A stretch of DNA of 64,000 bases from Streptomyces rapamycinicus NRRL 5491 (lineage in GTDB: Bacteria > Actinomycetota > Actinomycetes > Streptomycetales > Streptomycetaceae): the NCBI RefSeq assembly GCF_024298965.1, contig NZ_CP085193.1, positions 558,001 to 622,000 on the forward strand, read 5' to 3'. The notes beneath the pieces were generated by a model. It did no database searches. It worked only from the letters and a program-made list of their open reading frames with translations, and was not told the DNA's origin. Below, one piece after another: positions 37,769 through 46,745 of the stretch. The position numbers and the translations under genes were made by a program. Numbering within the stretch: position 1 is the stretch's first letter; each line of letters begins with the position of its first letter.

Positions 37769-39595
37769 TCAGAGGGCGAGGTCGGGCTGGTGGTGGTCGA
37801 GCCAGAGGGCGAGGTCGACGACGCGTTCGAGGCGGAGCCGGTGGCCCCAGCGGAGTTGATCGGGCGCGGTGTCGAGACAGGGCTTGATACGGGTCTCGTC
37901 GGCGAGGGAGCGGACCCGGTCATCGACGAGTGCGTCGCGGGCCATGTCCTGCAGGCCGCGGTTGTAGTCGGGGTGGTGGGTGGCCGGGTAGTGGTTCTTG
38001 GGCCGGCGCAGCACCGACTCGGGCGCCAGCCCCGTGCCCGCCGCGCGCAGCAGGCTCTTCTCCCGGCCGTCGAAGCTCTTCAGCGCCCATGGGGAGGTGA
38101 AGGCGTACTCGACGAGCCGGTGGTCGCAGTAGGGGACGCGCACTTCCAGGCCCTGTGCCATGCTCAGCCGGTCCTTGCGGTGCAGTAGCTGGCGCAGCCA
38201 GCGGGTGAGCGACAGGTGCTGCATCTCGCGTTGCCGGTGCTCGGTCTCCGACTCGCCTTCGAGGTGCGGTACGGCGGCCAGGGCGGCTTGGTATGTGTCG
38301 TCGCGGAACTCGCCGATTCTCAGGTCGAGTTCGGGGTTGAGCGGCATGGCGGCCTCGTCGCCGGTCACCAGCAGCCAGGGGAAGGTGGGCGCGGCGAGCG
38401 CCTTGGGGTCGTGGAACCAGGGGTAGCCGCCGAAGACCTCGTCGGCGGCCTCACCGGACACCGCGACGGTGGAGTGTTTCCGGATCTCCCCGAAGAGGAG
38501 GTAGAGGGAGGTGTCCATGTCGCCGACACCGATCGGCGAGTCGCGGGCCACGACCACGGCCTTGCGGTGCTCGGGGTCGAGCAGAGCACGCGGGTCCAGT
38601 ACGACCGTGCTGTGATCGGTGCCGATGAACGCGGCCGCTTCCGTGGCGTACGGGGTGTCGTGGCCGGTGCGCAGGACGTCGCCGGTGAAGGTTTCGGCCT
38701 GGTCGCTGTAGTCGACGGCGTAGGAGCGGATGCGGGCGTCCGGGCCCTCGCGCAGGCGCAGTTCGTCGGCGAGCAGGGCGGTCAGGACGGTGGAGTCGAT
38801 GCCGCCGGACATCAGGGAGCACAGCGGGACGTCGGCCTCCAGCTGGGCGCGGGCCGCGGTGCTCACCAGGTCGTGCACGCGGGCGACGGTCGTGTCCCGG
38901 TCGTCCGGGTGGGCGCCGGCCTCCAGTTGCCAGTAGCGGCGTTCGCGGATGCCGTGCCGGTTCAGCAGGAGCAGGCCGCCGGGCTCGACCTCCCGTACGC
39001 CCGACCACACCGTCGGGCCGGTGTTGAACAGCAGGCTGTACGCCTCGCGCAGCCCGTCCGCGTCCACCCGCGGCCGTATCTCCGGGTGGGCGAAGAGCGC
39101 CTTGGGCTCGGAGGCGAAGGCCAGGCCGCCGTCGATGGCGGCCCAGAACAGGGGTTTGACACCCAGCCGGTCGCGGACCAGGAGCAGCCGCCGCCTCCGC
39201 TCGTCCCACACGGCGAACGCGAACATGCCGTCCAGGTGGTCGGCCACCGCCTCGCCCCACTCGGCGTAGGCGCGCAGCACCACCTCGGTGTCACCGCGGG
39301 TCCGGAACTCGTGTCCCAGGTTTCTCAGTCGGGCGCGGAGCTCATGGTGGTTGTAGATCTCACCGCTGTAGGTGAGGACGCTCGCCGGGACATCCGGCCG
39401 GTCGGTCATCGGCTGTGCGCCGCCTTCGATGTCGATGACGGCCAGGCGGCGGTGGCCGATCGCGGCGTGCTCGCCGAGCCAGACTCCGCCCGCGTCGGGC
39501 CCGCGCGGGGTGAGAGTGGCGGTCATGGCCTCGATGACCGGGGCCTGGGTGCGGGCGTCCTGGTGGAAGGACACCCAGCCGGTGATTCCGCACAT
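37769..39595 (-). CDS. asnB: Glutamine-dependent asparagine synthetase-like amidotransferase
   Basis: 608 residues, with GAGGAG upstream of ATG 39595. The N-terminal class II glutaminase domain starts MCGITGW with the catalytic Cys2, and contains RGPDAGG, GHRRLAVID, YSGEIYN and GDTEVVL. The C-terminal synthetase domain has the PP-loop SLMSGGIDSTV and GEAADEVFGGYPW. In natural-product clusters such enzymes amidate a carboxylate or form amides other than asparagine. Its place between P450 and exporter genes makes a tailoring role more likely than primary metabolism, for example making an amide of the isonitrile acid. Confidence 0.92.
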   Translation of the reverse strand: MCGITGWVSFHQDARTQAPVIEAMTATLTPRGPDAGGVWLGEHAAIGHRRLAVIDIEGGAQPMTDRPDVPASVLTYSGEIYNHHELRARLRNLGHEFRTRGDTEVVLRAYAEWGEAVADHLDGMFAFAVWDERRRRLLLVRDRLGVKPLFWAAIDGGLAFASEPKALFAHPEIRPRVDADGLREAYSLLFNTGPTVWSGVREVEPGGLLLLNRHGIRERRYWQLEAGAHPDDRDTTVARVHDLVSTAARAQLEADVPLCSLMSGGIDSTVLTALLADELRLREGPDARIRSYAVDYSDQAETFTGDVLRTGHDTPYATEAAAFIGTDHSTVVLDPRALLDPEHRKAVVVARDSPIGVGDMDTSLYLLFGEIRKHSTVAVSGEAADEVFGGYPWFHDPKALAAPTFPWLLVTGDEAAMPLNPELDLRIGEFRDDTYQAALAAVPHLEGESETEHRQREMQHLSLTRWLRQLLHRKDRLSMAQGLEVRVPYCDHRLVEYAFTSPWALKSFDGREKSLLRAAGTGLAPESVLRRPKNHYPATHHPDYNRGLQDMARDALVDDRVRSLADETRIKPCLDTAPDQLRWGHRLRLERVVDLALWLDHHQPDLAL

Positions 39596-39633
39596 GGGTA
39601 CGACTCCTCGGTGAGGGCTTAACGATCGATGGC

Positions 39634-41043
39634 TCAGCGGGGTGCGGCGGGTGCCGTGTCGGTGGCGTTCTCTGGGAGGTTCGCCGCGCCCCGGGCGGGC
39701 AGGGCGAGCAGCGGCACGGCGAGGCAGGCGGCGGTGGCGGCCAGCACCAGGCCCGTCCGTGCGCCGCCGTCCTGGCCCGTCAGCCTCCAGACCGCCGTGG
39801 CAAGAGCCGGGCCGAGCGTGAAGCCGAGGCTGCGGGCGAGCTGAACCGTGGAGCCGACCGTGGCGGTGCGGCCCGGCGGAGCGGCGCCCATGACCAGGGC
39901 CTGGGTGGGTCCGCCGGTCAGCCCCATGCCGAGTCCGGCCAGGACCAGCCGCCAGGCCACCTCGGGCGGGGACCAGCCGTCGCCCGGCAGGACGAGCAGC
40001 AGCAGCCCGGTGGCGGTGAGGGCGGCACCGGTGACCGCGACGGGCCTGGCACCGTAGCGGTCGGCGAGCCGTCCGCCGAGGGGGCCCGCCAGCCCCATGC
40101 CGAGGGGGAAGGCGAGCACGGTCAGGCCCGTGGTGGTGGCGCTGACGTCCTCGTCGTGCCGGAGGTGCAGGGCGACCACGTAGTGCATGGCGGCGAAGCC
40201 CACCGCCAGCGCCAGCACCGCGCCGTGCACTCGCAGCAGCCCGGCGGCCCGCAGCACATCGGTCACCGGACGGCCGCCGGGGCCGCGCAGCCACCACCAC
40301 AGCGGCGGTACGGCGACGAGGGCGAGAGTGAGCCAGGCGGGTGCGTCGGAGACCAGGGTCAGGGACAGCAGCAGGATCGTTACGCCTGTGGCCACCAGGG
40401 CCGTATCGGCAAGGGAGCGCCGGTCCGGGCGGCTCAGGCGCCCGGACCGGGGCATCGCCCGCCACACCACCGCCAGCGCCACCGCGCAGAGCGGGATCTT
40501 GACCAGGAAGATCCAGCGCCAGCCCAGATGGTCCAGGACCAGCCCTCCGGCCGCCGGTCCGATGACGGCGCCCAGGGGGCCGAGGGTCGCCGGCACGCTC
40601 ATCGCGCGCCCGCGCAGTTCCGGCCGCACGGAGCGGACCGCCAGCACCGGCATCAGCACGAACAGCACCGCGCCGCACGCGCCCTGTCCGATCCGGGCGG
40701 CGATCAGCCACGACGCCCAGGGGGACGCGGCGGCGAGCGCGCTGCACAGCCCGAAGCCGGCGGTCGCGGCCAGCAGCGCGGGGCGGACGCCCATGCCGTC
40801 GAGCCACCGGCCGACGGGCAACAGAAGTGCGACGACCGGGAGTTGATAGCCCAGGACCACCCACTGCGCCGCCGCGTCCGACACCCCCAGGCCCTCGGAG
40901 ATGTCCGCGAGCGCCACGTTCACGATGTTCATGTCGAGCATCGCCACGAACGACAGCACGCCCGCAACTGACACCAGGAGCCAGCGGTCGTGCACTTCGG
41001 GTACGTCCCCGGGCCGCTCCGCACCGGACGTGTCGTCCGTCAT
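39634..41043 (-). CDS. DHA2-type MFS exporter
   Basis: 469 residues, about 14 membrane spans. It has the DHA2 motif LDMNIVNVALADI in helix 1 and GRWLDGMGVRP in loop 2-3. The ATG overlaps the ABC ATPase stop (ATGA). Such transporters export small metabolites and drugs by proton antiport; here it probably secretes the pathway product (or excess). Confidence 0.88.
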   Translation of the reverse strand: MTDDTSGAERPGDVPEVHDRWLLVSVAGVLSFVAMLDMNIVNVALADISEGLGVSDAAAQWVVLGYQLPVVALLLPVGRWLDGMGVRPALLAATAGFGLCSALAAASPWASWLIAARIGQGACGAVLFVLMPVLAVRSVRPELRGRAMSVPATLGPLGAVIGPAAGGLVLDHLGWRWIFLVKIPLCAVALAVVWRAMPRSGRLSRPDRRSLADTALVATGVTILLLSLTLVSDAPAWLTLALVAVPPLWWWLRGPGGRPVTDVLRAAGLLRVHGAVLALAVGFAAMHYVVALHLRHDEDVSATTTGLTVLAFPLGMGLAGPLGGRLADRYGARPVAVTGAALTATGLLLLVLPGDGWSPPEVAWRLVLAGLGMGLTGGPTQALVMGAAPPGRTATVGSTVQLARSLGFTLGPALATAVWRLTGQDGGARTGLVLAATAACLAVPLLALPARGAANLPENATDTAPAAPR

Positions 41044-41837
41044 GCGCCCTCCCGCTGGCCAACCACCGCGTTTTCGCGATGGTCGAGGGCGATCAGCGGG
41101 TCCCCGGTCAGCGGGTGCTCGATCACGGCCGCGCGCACGCCGAACACCTCGGCCAGCAGGGGCGGCCGCAGCACGTCGCGGGGTGCGCCGGAGGCGACCA
41201 CCCGGCCCTCGTGCAGGACGTGGAGCCGGTCGCACACGGAAGCGGCGGCGTTGAGGTCATGCAGCGAGACCAGGGTCGTACGACGGTGGCCGCGCAGCAG
41301 GGCGAGCAGTTCGACCTGGTGGCGGAGGTCGAGGTGGTTCGTCGGCTCGTCCAGGACCAGGACGTCCGTCGCCTGGGCGAACGCGCGGGCCAGCAACACG
41401 CGTTGGCGTTCGCCGCCGGACAGCTCGGTGTAGCGGCGGGCGGAGTGGTCCGCCATGCCGACATCGGCGAGGGCACGGGCGACCATGTCCCGGTCGGCGG
41501 CGTCGTCCCCGGCGAACGCCCGCTTGTAGGGGGTGCGCCCCATGGCGACGACCTCACGCACGGTCAGCTCGAAGTCCGCACCGCGCTCCTGCGGGAGGGC
41601 CCCGATGTGCCGGGCCGACCGGGCGGGGCTCAGCTCGCGGATGTCGGTGCCCTGGAGCAGCACGCGCCCGGCGGCGGGCTTCAGGTGCCGGTACACGGTC
41701 CGCAGGATCGTGGACTTGCCGCTGCCGTTGGGCCCGACCAGGCCGGTGATCTCGCCCGCGGCCGCGATGAGGTGGGCACCGGCCACGACCGTGCGCCCAG
41801 CATACGCGACGCTCAGGCCCTCGATGTCGATCCTCAA
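41040..41837 (-). CDS. ABC ATPase of a siderophore/metallophore importer (FecE/BtuD type)
   Basis: 265 residues from TTG 41837 with GGGGGAG six bases upstream; GTG 41870 is an alternative. Motifs: Walker A GPNGSGKST, Q-loop ALPQERGADF, signature LSGGERQRV, Walker B DVLVLDEPTNHLD and switch LVSLHDLN. The FecE-like PTNHLD and the helical domain typify ATPases that energise FecCD permeases. It forms an importer with the two preceding genes. Confidence 0.9.
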   Translation of the reverse strand: MRIDIEGLSVAYAGRTVVAGAHLIAAAGEITGLVGPNGSGKSTILRTVYRHLKPAAGRVLLQGTDIRELSPARSARHIGALPQERGADFELTVREVVAMGRTPYKRAFAGDDAADRDMVARALADVGMADHSARRYTELSGGERQRVLLARAFAQATDVLVLDEPTNHLDLRHQVELLALLRGHRRTTLVSLHDLNAAASVCDRLHVLHEGRVVASGAPRDVLRPPLLAEVFGVRAAVIEHPLTGDPLIALDHRENAVVGQREGA

Positions 41838-41911
41838 CCGGCGCTCCCCCGGTCCGTCCCCGGCTCCCACTTCCCCGGGCAGGACCGCGTCTCCCGCCCT
41901 CCGTCCGGTCC

Positions 41912-43006
41912 TCAACTCCCGCTCCCCAACCGCCGGTCCAGCAGATACAGCAGCGCCGGAGCGCCGATCAGCGAGGTGACGACCCCGACCGGCAGTTCCT
42001 GCGTGTCCATGGCCGTGCGGCACACGAGGTCGACCACCACCAGCAGCAGCGCGCCGAAGAGCGCCGACAGGGGCAGCAGGCGACGGTGGTCACCGCCGAC
42101 GACCAGACGGCAGACGTGGGGGACCATGAGCGCGACGAAGGCGATGGCCCCGGAGACCGCGACGAGGACGCCGGTGAGCAGGCTGGTGACCGCGAACAGC
42201 TCACGGCGCAGCCGTACGACGTCGATGCCGAGCCCGGCGGCCGTCTCATCACCCATCAGCAGCGCGTTGAGCCCTCGGGCCCGGGCCTGGAGCAGCAGCA
42301 GGACCGCCGGAACCGCCACCGCGGGGGCGGCCAGCAGGGGCCAGCTCGCGCCGCTCAGGCTGCCCATGAGCCAGAACAGCACACTGTGCGTCTGCTGCTC
42401 GTCCCCGGCCTGGAGGACGAGGTAGCTGGTGAAGCCGGACAGGAACTGCCCGATGGCCACCCCGGCGAGCACCAGTCTGAGCGGCGCGAATCCCCCGCCG
42501 CGCCGGGCCACCACCCAGACGAGGGCGAAGGTGGCCAGGGCTCCCGCGAACGCGGCACCGGACAGGCCGAGGCCCAGAGCGCCCCCGGTGCCGAGGCCGA
42601 GGACGATGGCGGCTACGGCGCCGAGGGAGGCGCCGTTGGAGACGCCCAGGAAGTACGGGTCGGCCAGTGGGTTGCGGACGAGGGCCTGCATCGCCGTACC
42701 GACCAGACCGAGCCCGGCACCCACCAGCGCGGCCAACAGGGCGCGGGGCAGGCGCAGTTGCCAGACGATCAGATCGTTCGTGCCGGGCCTGGGGGCATGG
42801 CCGGTCAGCCTGCGCCACACCACGCTCCACACCTCACCCGGCGGGATCGACGTGGAGCCCCAGGCGACCGCCGCTGTGAGGGCCGCGAGCAGCGCGACCG
42901 CGAGGAGCAGCGCCAGCGGCCCGGCGGGCACGGAACGCCGCGTGCGCGCGGGGGCCTCGGTGGCGCCATCGGTGGCGCCCTTCCTGCTCACCGTGGTGTC
43001 GAGCAC
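41912..43006 (-). CDS. FecCD-family permease of a metallophore importer
   Basis: 364 residues from GTG 43006, two bases after the binding-protein stop. About ten membrane spans, with FecCD signature words WQLRLPRALLAALVGAGLGL, MQALVRNPLADPYFLGVSNG and FVALMVPHVCRLVVGGDHR. It is a single permease subunit, so the transporter is probably a homodimer. This family imports chelated Fe(III), cobalamin, heme and other metal complexes. Confidence 0.9.
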   Translation of the reverse strand: MLDTTVSRKGATDGATEAPARTRRSVPAGPLALLLAVALLAALTAAVAWGSTSIPPGEVWSVVWRRLTGHAPRPGTNDLIVWQLRLPRALLAALVGAGLGLVGTAMQALVRNPLADPYFLGVSNGASLGAVAAIVLGLGTGGALGLGLSGAAFAGALATFALVWVVARRGGGFAPLRLVLAGVAIGQFLSGFTSYLVLQAGDEQQTHSVLFWLMGSLSGASWPLLAAPAVAVPAVLLLLQARARGLNALLMGDETAAGLGIDVVRLRRELFAVTSLLTGVLVAVSGAIAFVALMVPHVCRLVVGGDHRRLLPLSALFGALLLVVVDLVCRTAMDTQELPVGVVTSLIGAPALLYLLDRRLGSGS

Positions 43007-43008
43007 GG

Positions 43009-44091
43009 TCAGCCGACCTTGCCCGGGTAGAGGGTCTTGGCGATCTTCTGGACGGTGTCGGCGTTCTCGACGCCGGCGATGGTGGTCTGCTCGGAACCGA
43101 TGCGCAGGAAGTGGCCTTCCCTGACGGCCTTCAGGCCCTTGGTGGCGGAGTTCGACTCGAGCCACTTCCGCGCCTCGTCGAACGCCTTCTCGTTCGCCGC
43201 CCGGCTGCCCCGGTTACGGACGCCCAGCTGGATCCAGTCCGGGTTCCTGGAAATGACGTCCTCCCAGCCGACCTGCTTGTAGTCGCCGTCGCAGTCGGCG
43301 AAGACATTGCGGGCACCGGCCAGAGTGATCACCGCATTGGCGACCTGCCTCTCGCAGACGGCGGTGGGCTGCTTGGTACCGGCGTCGTAGTCGAAGAAGA
43401 AGTACGTCGGCCGCTCGTCCTCCGCCGTCCTGCCGACCGCTTTCCGGACGGCGTCCACCTTCTCCTTCATGCCGCCGACGAGTTCCTTCGCCTTCGCGCT
43501 CGTACCGGTGACCGCGCCGAGGGAGGTGATGTCGGCCTCCACCGCGGACAACTCGGTCAGCGCGCGCTTGTTCCGCGCCGCACAGGCGGTGGACTTGAGG
43601 TAGATGTGTTTGATCCCGGCCGCCTTGTACTCCTCCTCCGTCGGAGCGTCGCCCATGCCGCCGCCCATGTTCATCGAGGCGAAGGTGTCGATGTACACAT
43701 CCGCCCCGGAGCCGAGGAGCTTCTCCTTCGGGATCACGGATTGGGCGAGCACCTTCACCTTCCGCGCCCGCGCGTCGAGTTCACCGGGCAGCGTGCCCTC
43801 ACCGGGCGGGAAACCGGTGCCGAGCACCTTGTCGCCGGCGCCCAGGCGGAGCAGCAGCTCCAGGCTGGAGGCGTTGCTGGTGACGATCTTCTCGGGGGCC
43901 TTCGAGAACGTGGTCTCGGCGCCCGCGCAGTCGGTGACGGTGACCGGGTAGTCGCCGGTGGTGGGCTTCTCGGCGCCGGCACTCGCCTTGTCGCCGTCCC
44001 CACTGCCGCTGCCGCCTCCGTCGCCACAGCCCGCCACGAGGAGGCCGCCCAGCACGACGGCCGTCGTACCCCACCACACACGAGAACGCAT
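43009..44091 (-). CDS. Lipoprotein substrate-binding protein of a metallophore importer
   Basis: 360 residues; AGGAG seven bases before ATG 44091. The lipobox LLVAGC places the lipid-modified Cys at 22. A Gly/Ser-rich tether precedes a class III (FepB/BtuF-like) binding fold: KIVTSNASSLELLLRLG, GADVYIDTFA, VGWEDVISRNPDWIQLG. The region MNMGGGMGD near residue 138 and several Cys (ACAAR, VCERQ, DCDG) are Met/Cys-rich for this family and could contact soft metal ions such as copper. It is the first gene of the run leading into the isonitrile synthase, so its ligand may be the pathway's own metal complex. Confidence 0.88.
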   Translation of the reverse strand: MRSRVWWGTTAVVLGGLLVAGCGDGGGSGSGDGDKASAGAEKPTTGDYPVTVTDCAGAETTFSKAPEKIVTSNASSLELLLRLGAGDKVLGTGFPPGEGTLPGELDARARKVKVLAQSVIPKEKLLGSGADVYIDTFASMNMGGGMGDAPTEEEYKAAGIKHIYLKSTACAARNKRALTELSAVEADITSLGAVTGTSAKAKELVGGMKEKVDAVRKAVGRTAEDERPTYFFFDYDAGTKQPTAVCERQVANAVITLAGARNVFADCDGDYKQVGWEDVISRNPDWIQLGVRNRGSRAANEKAFDEARKWLESNSATKGLKAVREGHFLRIGSEQTTIAGVENADTVQKIAKTLYPGKVG

Positions 44092-44532
44092 CGAAACACT
44101 CCTGGATCCACTTGGTACACGGGGAGGGAACGTCGCCCCGGTTCAGTAGTCGTGGCGGATCCGGCATCGGTTCCCGCCCACGCGTCGAACGGGGACGGGG
44201 CCGCCTTTTCGCGGACCCGTCCCCGGGGGCGGGCGGTCTGTCGAGGGGTGCGCGCTCCGCCGTACCGGAGGCAGCATGCTCGGAAACGGCTGGGTGCGGG
44301 GCAGCGTGGCATTTGGCGTACGACCTCGCGGGCGGCGCCGTGAGCTTCCCCCAAGGTGCCGGGCCCATGTCCAGGGTCTTGGTAGCTTTACCGAGTGAGC
44401 CTGGGCTGCGGCAGCGTCGAGGGAGGCACGCGGCACCGCCTCCCGCGCCCGCCCTGCCACATGCCACCATCACCCCGCGTCCGCCCCGCGCCGCCGACCC
44501 CATTGCCCGCATCACCCTCCGAAAGGCACCCC

Positions 44533-44871
44533 ATGAGCCAGCCTTCCGCCGGTCCGATCGTCGAGCGGATGGATGCCCGGCATCGATACGAGATCCTCGT
44601 CGACGGTGAGCGCGCCGGCCTGACCGCCTACCGCGACCGCGGTGAGCAGCGCGTCTTCCATCACACGGAGGTCGGCGACGCGTTCGCCGGGCAGGGCCTG
44701 GCCGCGCTGTTGGTCCAGCGGGCACTCGCCGACGTACGCGGCTCCGGGAAGCGGATCGTGCCCGTCTGCTCGTACGTGGCCAAGTTCGTAAAGAAGCACG
44801 GTGAGTTCGCCGACATCACCGACCCCGTGACCCCCGATGTCCTGCGATGGCTGGAAGCGGAGCTGGACTGA
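44533..44871 (+). CDS. Small GNAT-like N-acetyltransferase (YjdJ/Gcn5-related)
   Basis: 112 residues; GAAAGG six bases before ATG 44533. It has a compact GNAT core without the usual N-terminal strands: LVDGERAGLTAYRD, FHHTEVGDAFAGQGLAALLV (acetyl-CoA loop) and KRIVPVCSYVAKFVKKH. This short type is described for plant/bacterial YjdJ-like proteins, whose substrates are mostly unknown. It is divergent from the metallophore operon. Confidence 0.88.
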   Translation: MSQPSAGPIVERMDARHRYEILVDGERAGLTAYRDRGEQRVFHHTEVGDAFAGQGLAALLVQRALADVRGSGKRIVPVCSYVAKFVKKHGEFADITDPVTPDVLRWLEAELD

Positions 44872-44977
44872 CCGCTGAGGAGGGCGCACCAGCGGCCGGA
44901 GGGCGCACCATCCGCCGGGTGCGGGGCCCTGGCGCCGCTGCGCGTCTGCACCTGAAGGCTGAATCACCTCGGATGCG

Positions 44978-45001
44978 GCCGGACCCGTTCCCGGGTCCGG
45001 C
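44978..45001. terminator. Bidirectional terminator hairpin
   Basis: GCCGGACCCG (44978-44987) and CGGGTCCGGC (44992-45001) pair perfectly around a TTCC loop, between the convergent GNAT and lipoprotein genes. Confidence 0.7.
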
Positions 45002-45075
45002 ACCCGAACATCCGGTGACCCCCGTACGGCTCCGTGGCATGACGACTCTCGCCCTGCCCGGCAGCCGGCCGGTGG

Positions 45076-45906
45076 TCAGCTGCCGGTGGACCGGACGGTG
45101 CTCATGATCTTCTTGAGCTGGGCGTCCGTCAGCGCCTTCGGAACTCCCTGGTCCGCGTAGATCACCCAGCCGTGCATCGTCCCGTCGGGGAGCTTCTGCG
45201 CGACGCTGTGCACGACGGCCTTCGGCGGAACGCAGGAGCTCGGGCGGTTGGTGACGGTGACCTGGGCGGTCGCGGTGTAGCCCTCAATACCCCCCTGCTT
45301 CCACGGCTTGGCCTCGCTGACCTTGATCTTGGGCTTGTGGTCCGCACCGCCGTACGCGGCGAAGCCCCAGTTGCCCGCCCAGTTGCGGGCGTTCTCCTGG
45401 AGCGTGCCGTCCTTGCCGCCGCCCGTGGTGCCGACGGTGGCGAGCTGCCCCTTCCCCGCCTCGCCGAAGGCCTTGGGATTGGGACTCGACGCGCAGCCGC
45501 CCTCACGGTAGTTGCCGGCCGCGGTCATGACGACGATCGGCTGGCCGTTCTTGTCCGTGTAGGAGAGGGCCGTCTCCTCGTCGAGGATCTTCCACTTCTC
45601 GGCCTTGGCGGGCACGTCGTAACGGAAGTGGTGCTTCTGCGAGGTCTGCGTCTGCCACCCCGTGAACAACGGCTGATCGCCCGAGGGGCTCGCCGGGGCG
45701 GAGGACTGGGACGACCCCGCGGAAGGCGCCTTCGACTCCGCGGCGCCGGTGTCCTTGTCCGTGCCGCTGCTGGTGTCCTCGTTGCATCCGCTCAACGCGA
45801 CGGCCATGCCGATGCCGACGGCCGCGATCAGGGTCTTCTTCATCCGCCGGGATGGCGTCGAGGTGGGCTGCTGAGCATGGTTCTTGAAGATCTTTGTTTG
45901 GGACAT
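45076..45906 (-). CDS. Lipoprotein of unknown function (DUF8017-like)
   Basis: 276 residues from ATG 45906; a start at 45843 (MKKTLIAAVGIG) would give a textbook 20-residue lipoprotein signal (lipobox ALSGC), so either is possible. A Ser/Ala/Pro-rich linker (about 42-75) precedes a globular domain with FRYDVPAKAEKWKIL, VVMTAAGNYREGGC, and a C-terminal TDAQLKKIMSTVR. The layout matches Streptomyces lipoproteins carrying DUF8017-type domains. Two to three Cys could form a disulfide. The role is unknown. Confidence 0.75.
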   Translation of the reverse strand: MSQTKIFKNHAQQPTSTPSRRMKKTLIAAVGIGMAVALSGCNEDTSSGTDKDTGAAESKAPSAGSSQSSAPASPSGDQPLFTGWQTQTSQKHHFRYDVPAKAEKWKILDEETALSYTDKNGQPIVVMTAAGNYREGGCASSPNPKAFGEAGKGQLATVGTTGGGKDGTLQENARNWAGNWGFAAYGGADHKPKIKVSEAKPWKQGGIEGYTATAQVTVTNRPSSCVPPKAVVHSVAQKLPDGTMHGWVIYADQGVPKALTDAQLKKIMSTVRSTGS

Positions 45907-45993
45907 GACCGGCACTCTAGGCGAGCCGCGTCGCCGCACATCCCCAGGTGGGCGCCCCACCGCAAGACGGATACCCACTCGTGACACATCAGA

Positions 45994-46689
45994 TCAAGCT
46001 GATACGCGCGGCTGGGGAGCCTCGTAGCGGACACCGGCCTTGGCGGCCAGGCCGGAGATCATCAGCTCCAGCCCGTACTGGAACTCCGCGTCGTGATCGC
46101 TGTCGGCCAGATAGGGCGCGGTCGCGGTCAGAATCGGGTCGCCGGAGGCCGCGATGGCTTCGGTGCGCTGCTGGACCTGGTCGCTGTCCATGGCGCCCAG
46201 ATAGATGGCGTAACCCAGTTCGCGCATGATCGAGCCGACCATGAAGGCGGTGTAGCCGCGCAGGACGTGGACCATCTCCTCGGGGGCCAGGCGGAGTTCG
46301 TCGAGACAGGACAGCGTGGAACGCATGGCCTCCAGGGCGGCGGGTGACTGCGTGGGCCGGGTCAGCACCAGCGGGAACGCCTTCGGGTGCCGCTTGGCGG
46401 CGGCGCGGAAGGCGGCGGCGTGCGCCCGGATCCGCTTCTGCCAGCTTCCGCCCGTCTCCTCGGGAAAGGCGATACCGGCCAGCAGCGCTTCGGCGACGCC
46501 GTCGAGAAGGGCCTCCTTGTTCGGTACGTGGTTGTAGAGCGACATGTTCTCGATGTCGAGCTCCGTGGCCAGTTTGCGCAGGGAGAAGGCGTCGTGGCCA
46601 TCGCGGTCGATCATCGTCACCGCTGCCGCGATCACCTTTTCGCGGGTCAGGCCGACCCGCCTGCCACGGCCGGTTCCTCGCGCCGTCAT
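45994..46689 (-). CDS. TetR-family repressor
   Basis: 231 residues; GGAAGGTG before ATG 46689. The HTH (about 15-60) is LTREKVIAAAVTMIDRDG, FSLRKLATELDIENMSLYNHV, shown here in two parts. The C-terminal helices follow the TetR_C_1 type with AFRAAAKRHPKAFPLVL. It is divergent from a three-gene metallo-hydrolase operon, with two identical-type 15-bp palindromes between them; it is almost certainly their regulator. Confidence 0.92.
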   Translation of the reverse strand: MTARGTGRGRRVGLTREKVIAAAVTMIDRDGHDAFSLRKLATELDIENMSLYNHVPNKEALLDGVAEALLAGIAFPEETGGSWQKRIRAHAAAFRAAAKRHPKAFPLVLTRPTQSPAALEAMRSTLSCLDELRLAPEEMVHVLRGYTAFMVGSIMRELGYAIYLGAMDSDQVQQRTEAIAASGDPILTATAPYLADSDHDAEFQYGLELMISGLAAKAGVRYEAPQPRVSA

Positions 46690-46702
46690 GCGTCACCTTC
46701 CC

Positions 46703-46731
46703 TTGACATCACTTACGCCGCAAGTCTAGCG
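46703..46731 (+). promoter_or_regulatory. Putative promoter (TTGACA at 46703-46708) of the metallo-hydrolase operon
   Basis: A perfect -35 is followed 17 bp later by a weak -10 (CTAGCG, 46726-46731). The spacer is exactly filled by one TetR operator, so repressor binding would block polymerase. Confidence 0.5.
46711..46725. promoter_or_regulatory. TetR operator 1 (ACTTACGCCGCAAGT)
   Basis: 15-bp imperfect palindrome with ACTT/AAGT ends, located between TetR and the operon and inside the presumed promoter spacer. Confidence 0.55.
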
Positions 46732-46745
46732 TTCCGGCCCACAAG

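Noticed and set aside
37769..41062. A 1097-codon frame that would fuse a transporter-like stretch to the asparagine synthetase
   Set aside because: The part upstream of 39595 is out of frame with the MFS gene, which reads cleanly in another frame; MCGITGW with its own ribosome site marks the true start.
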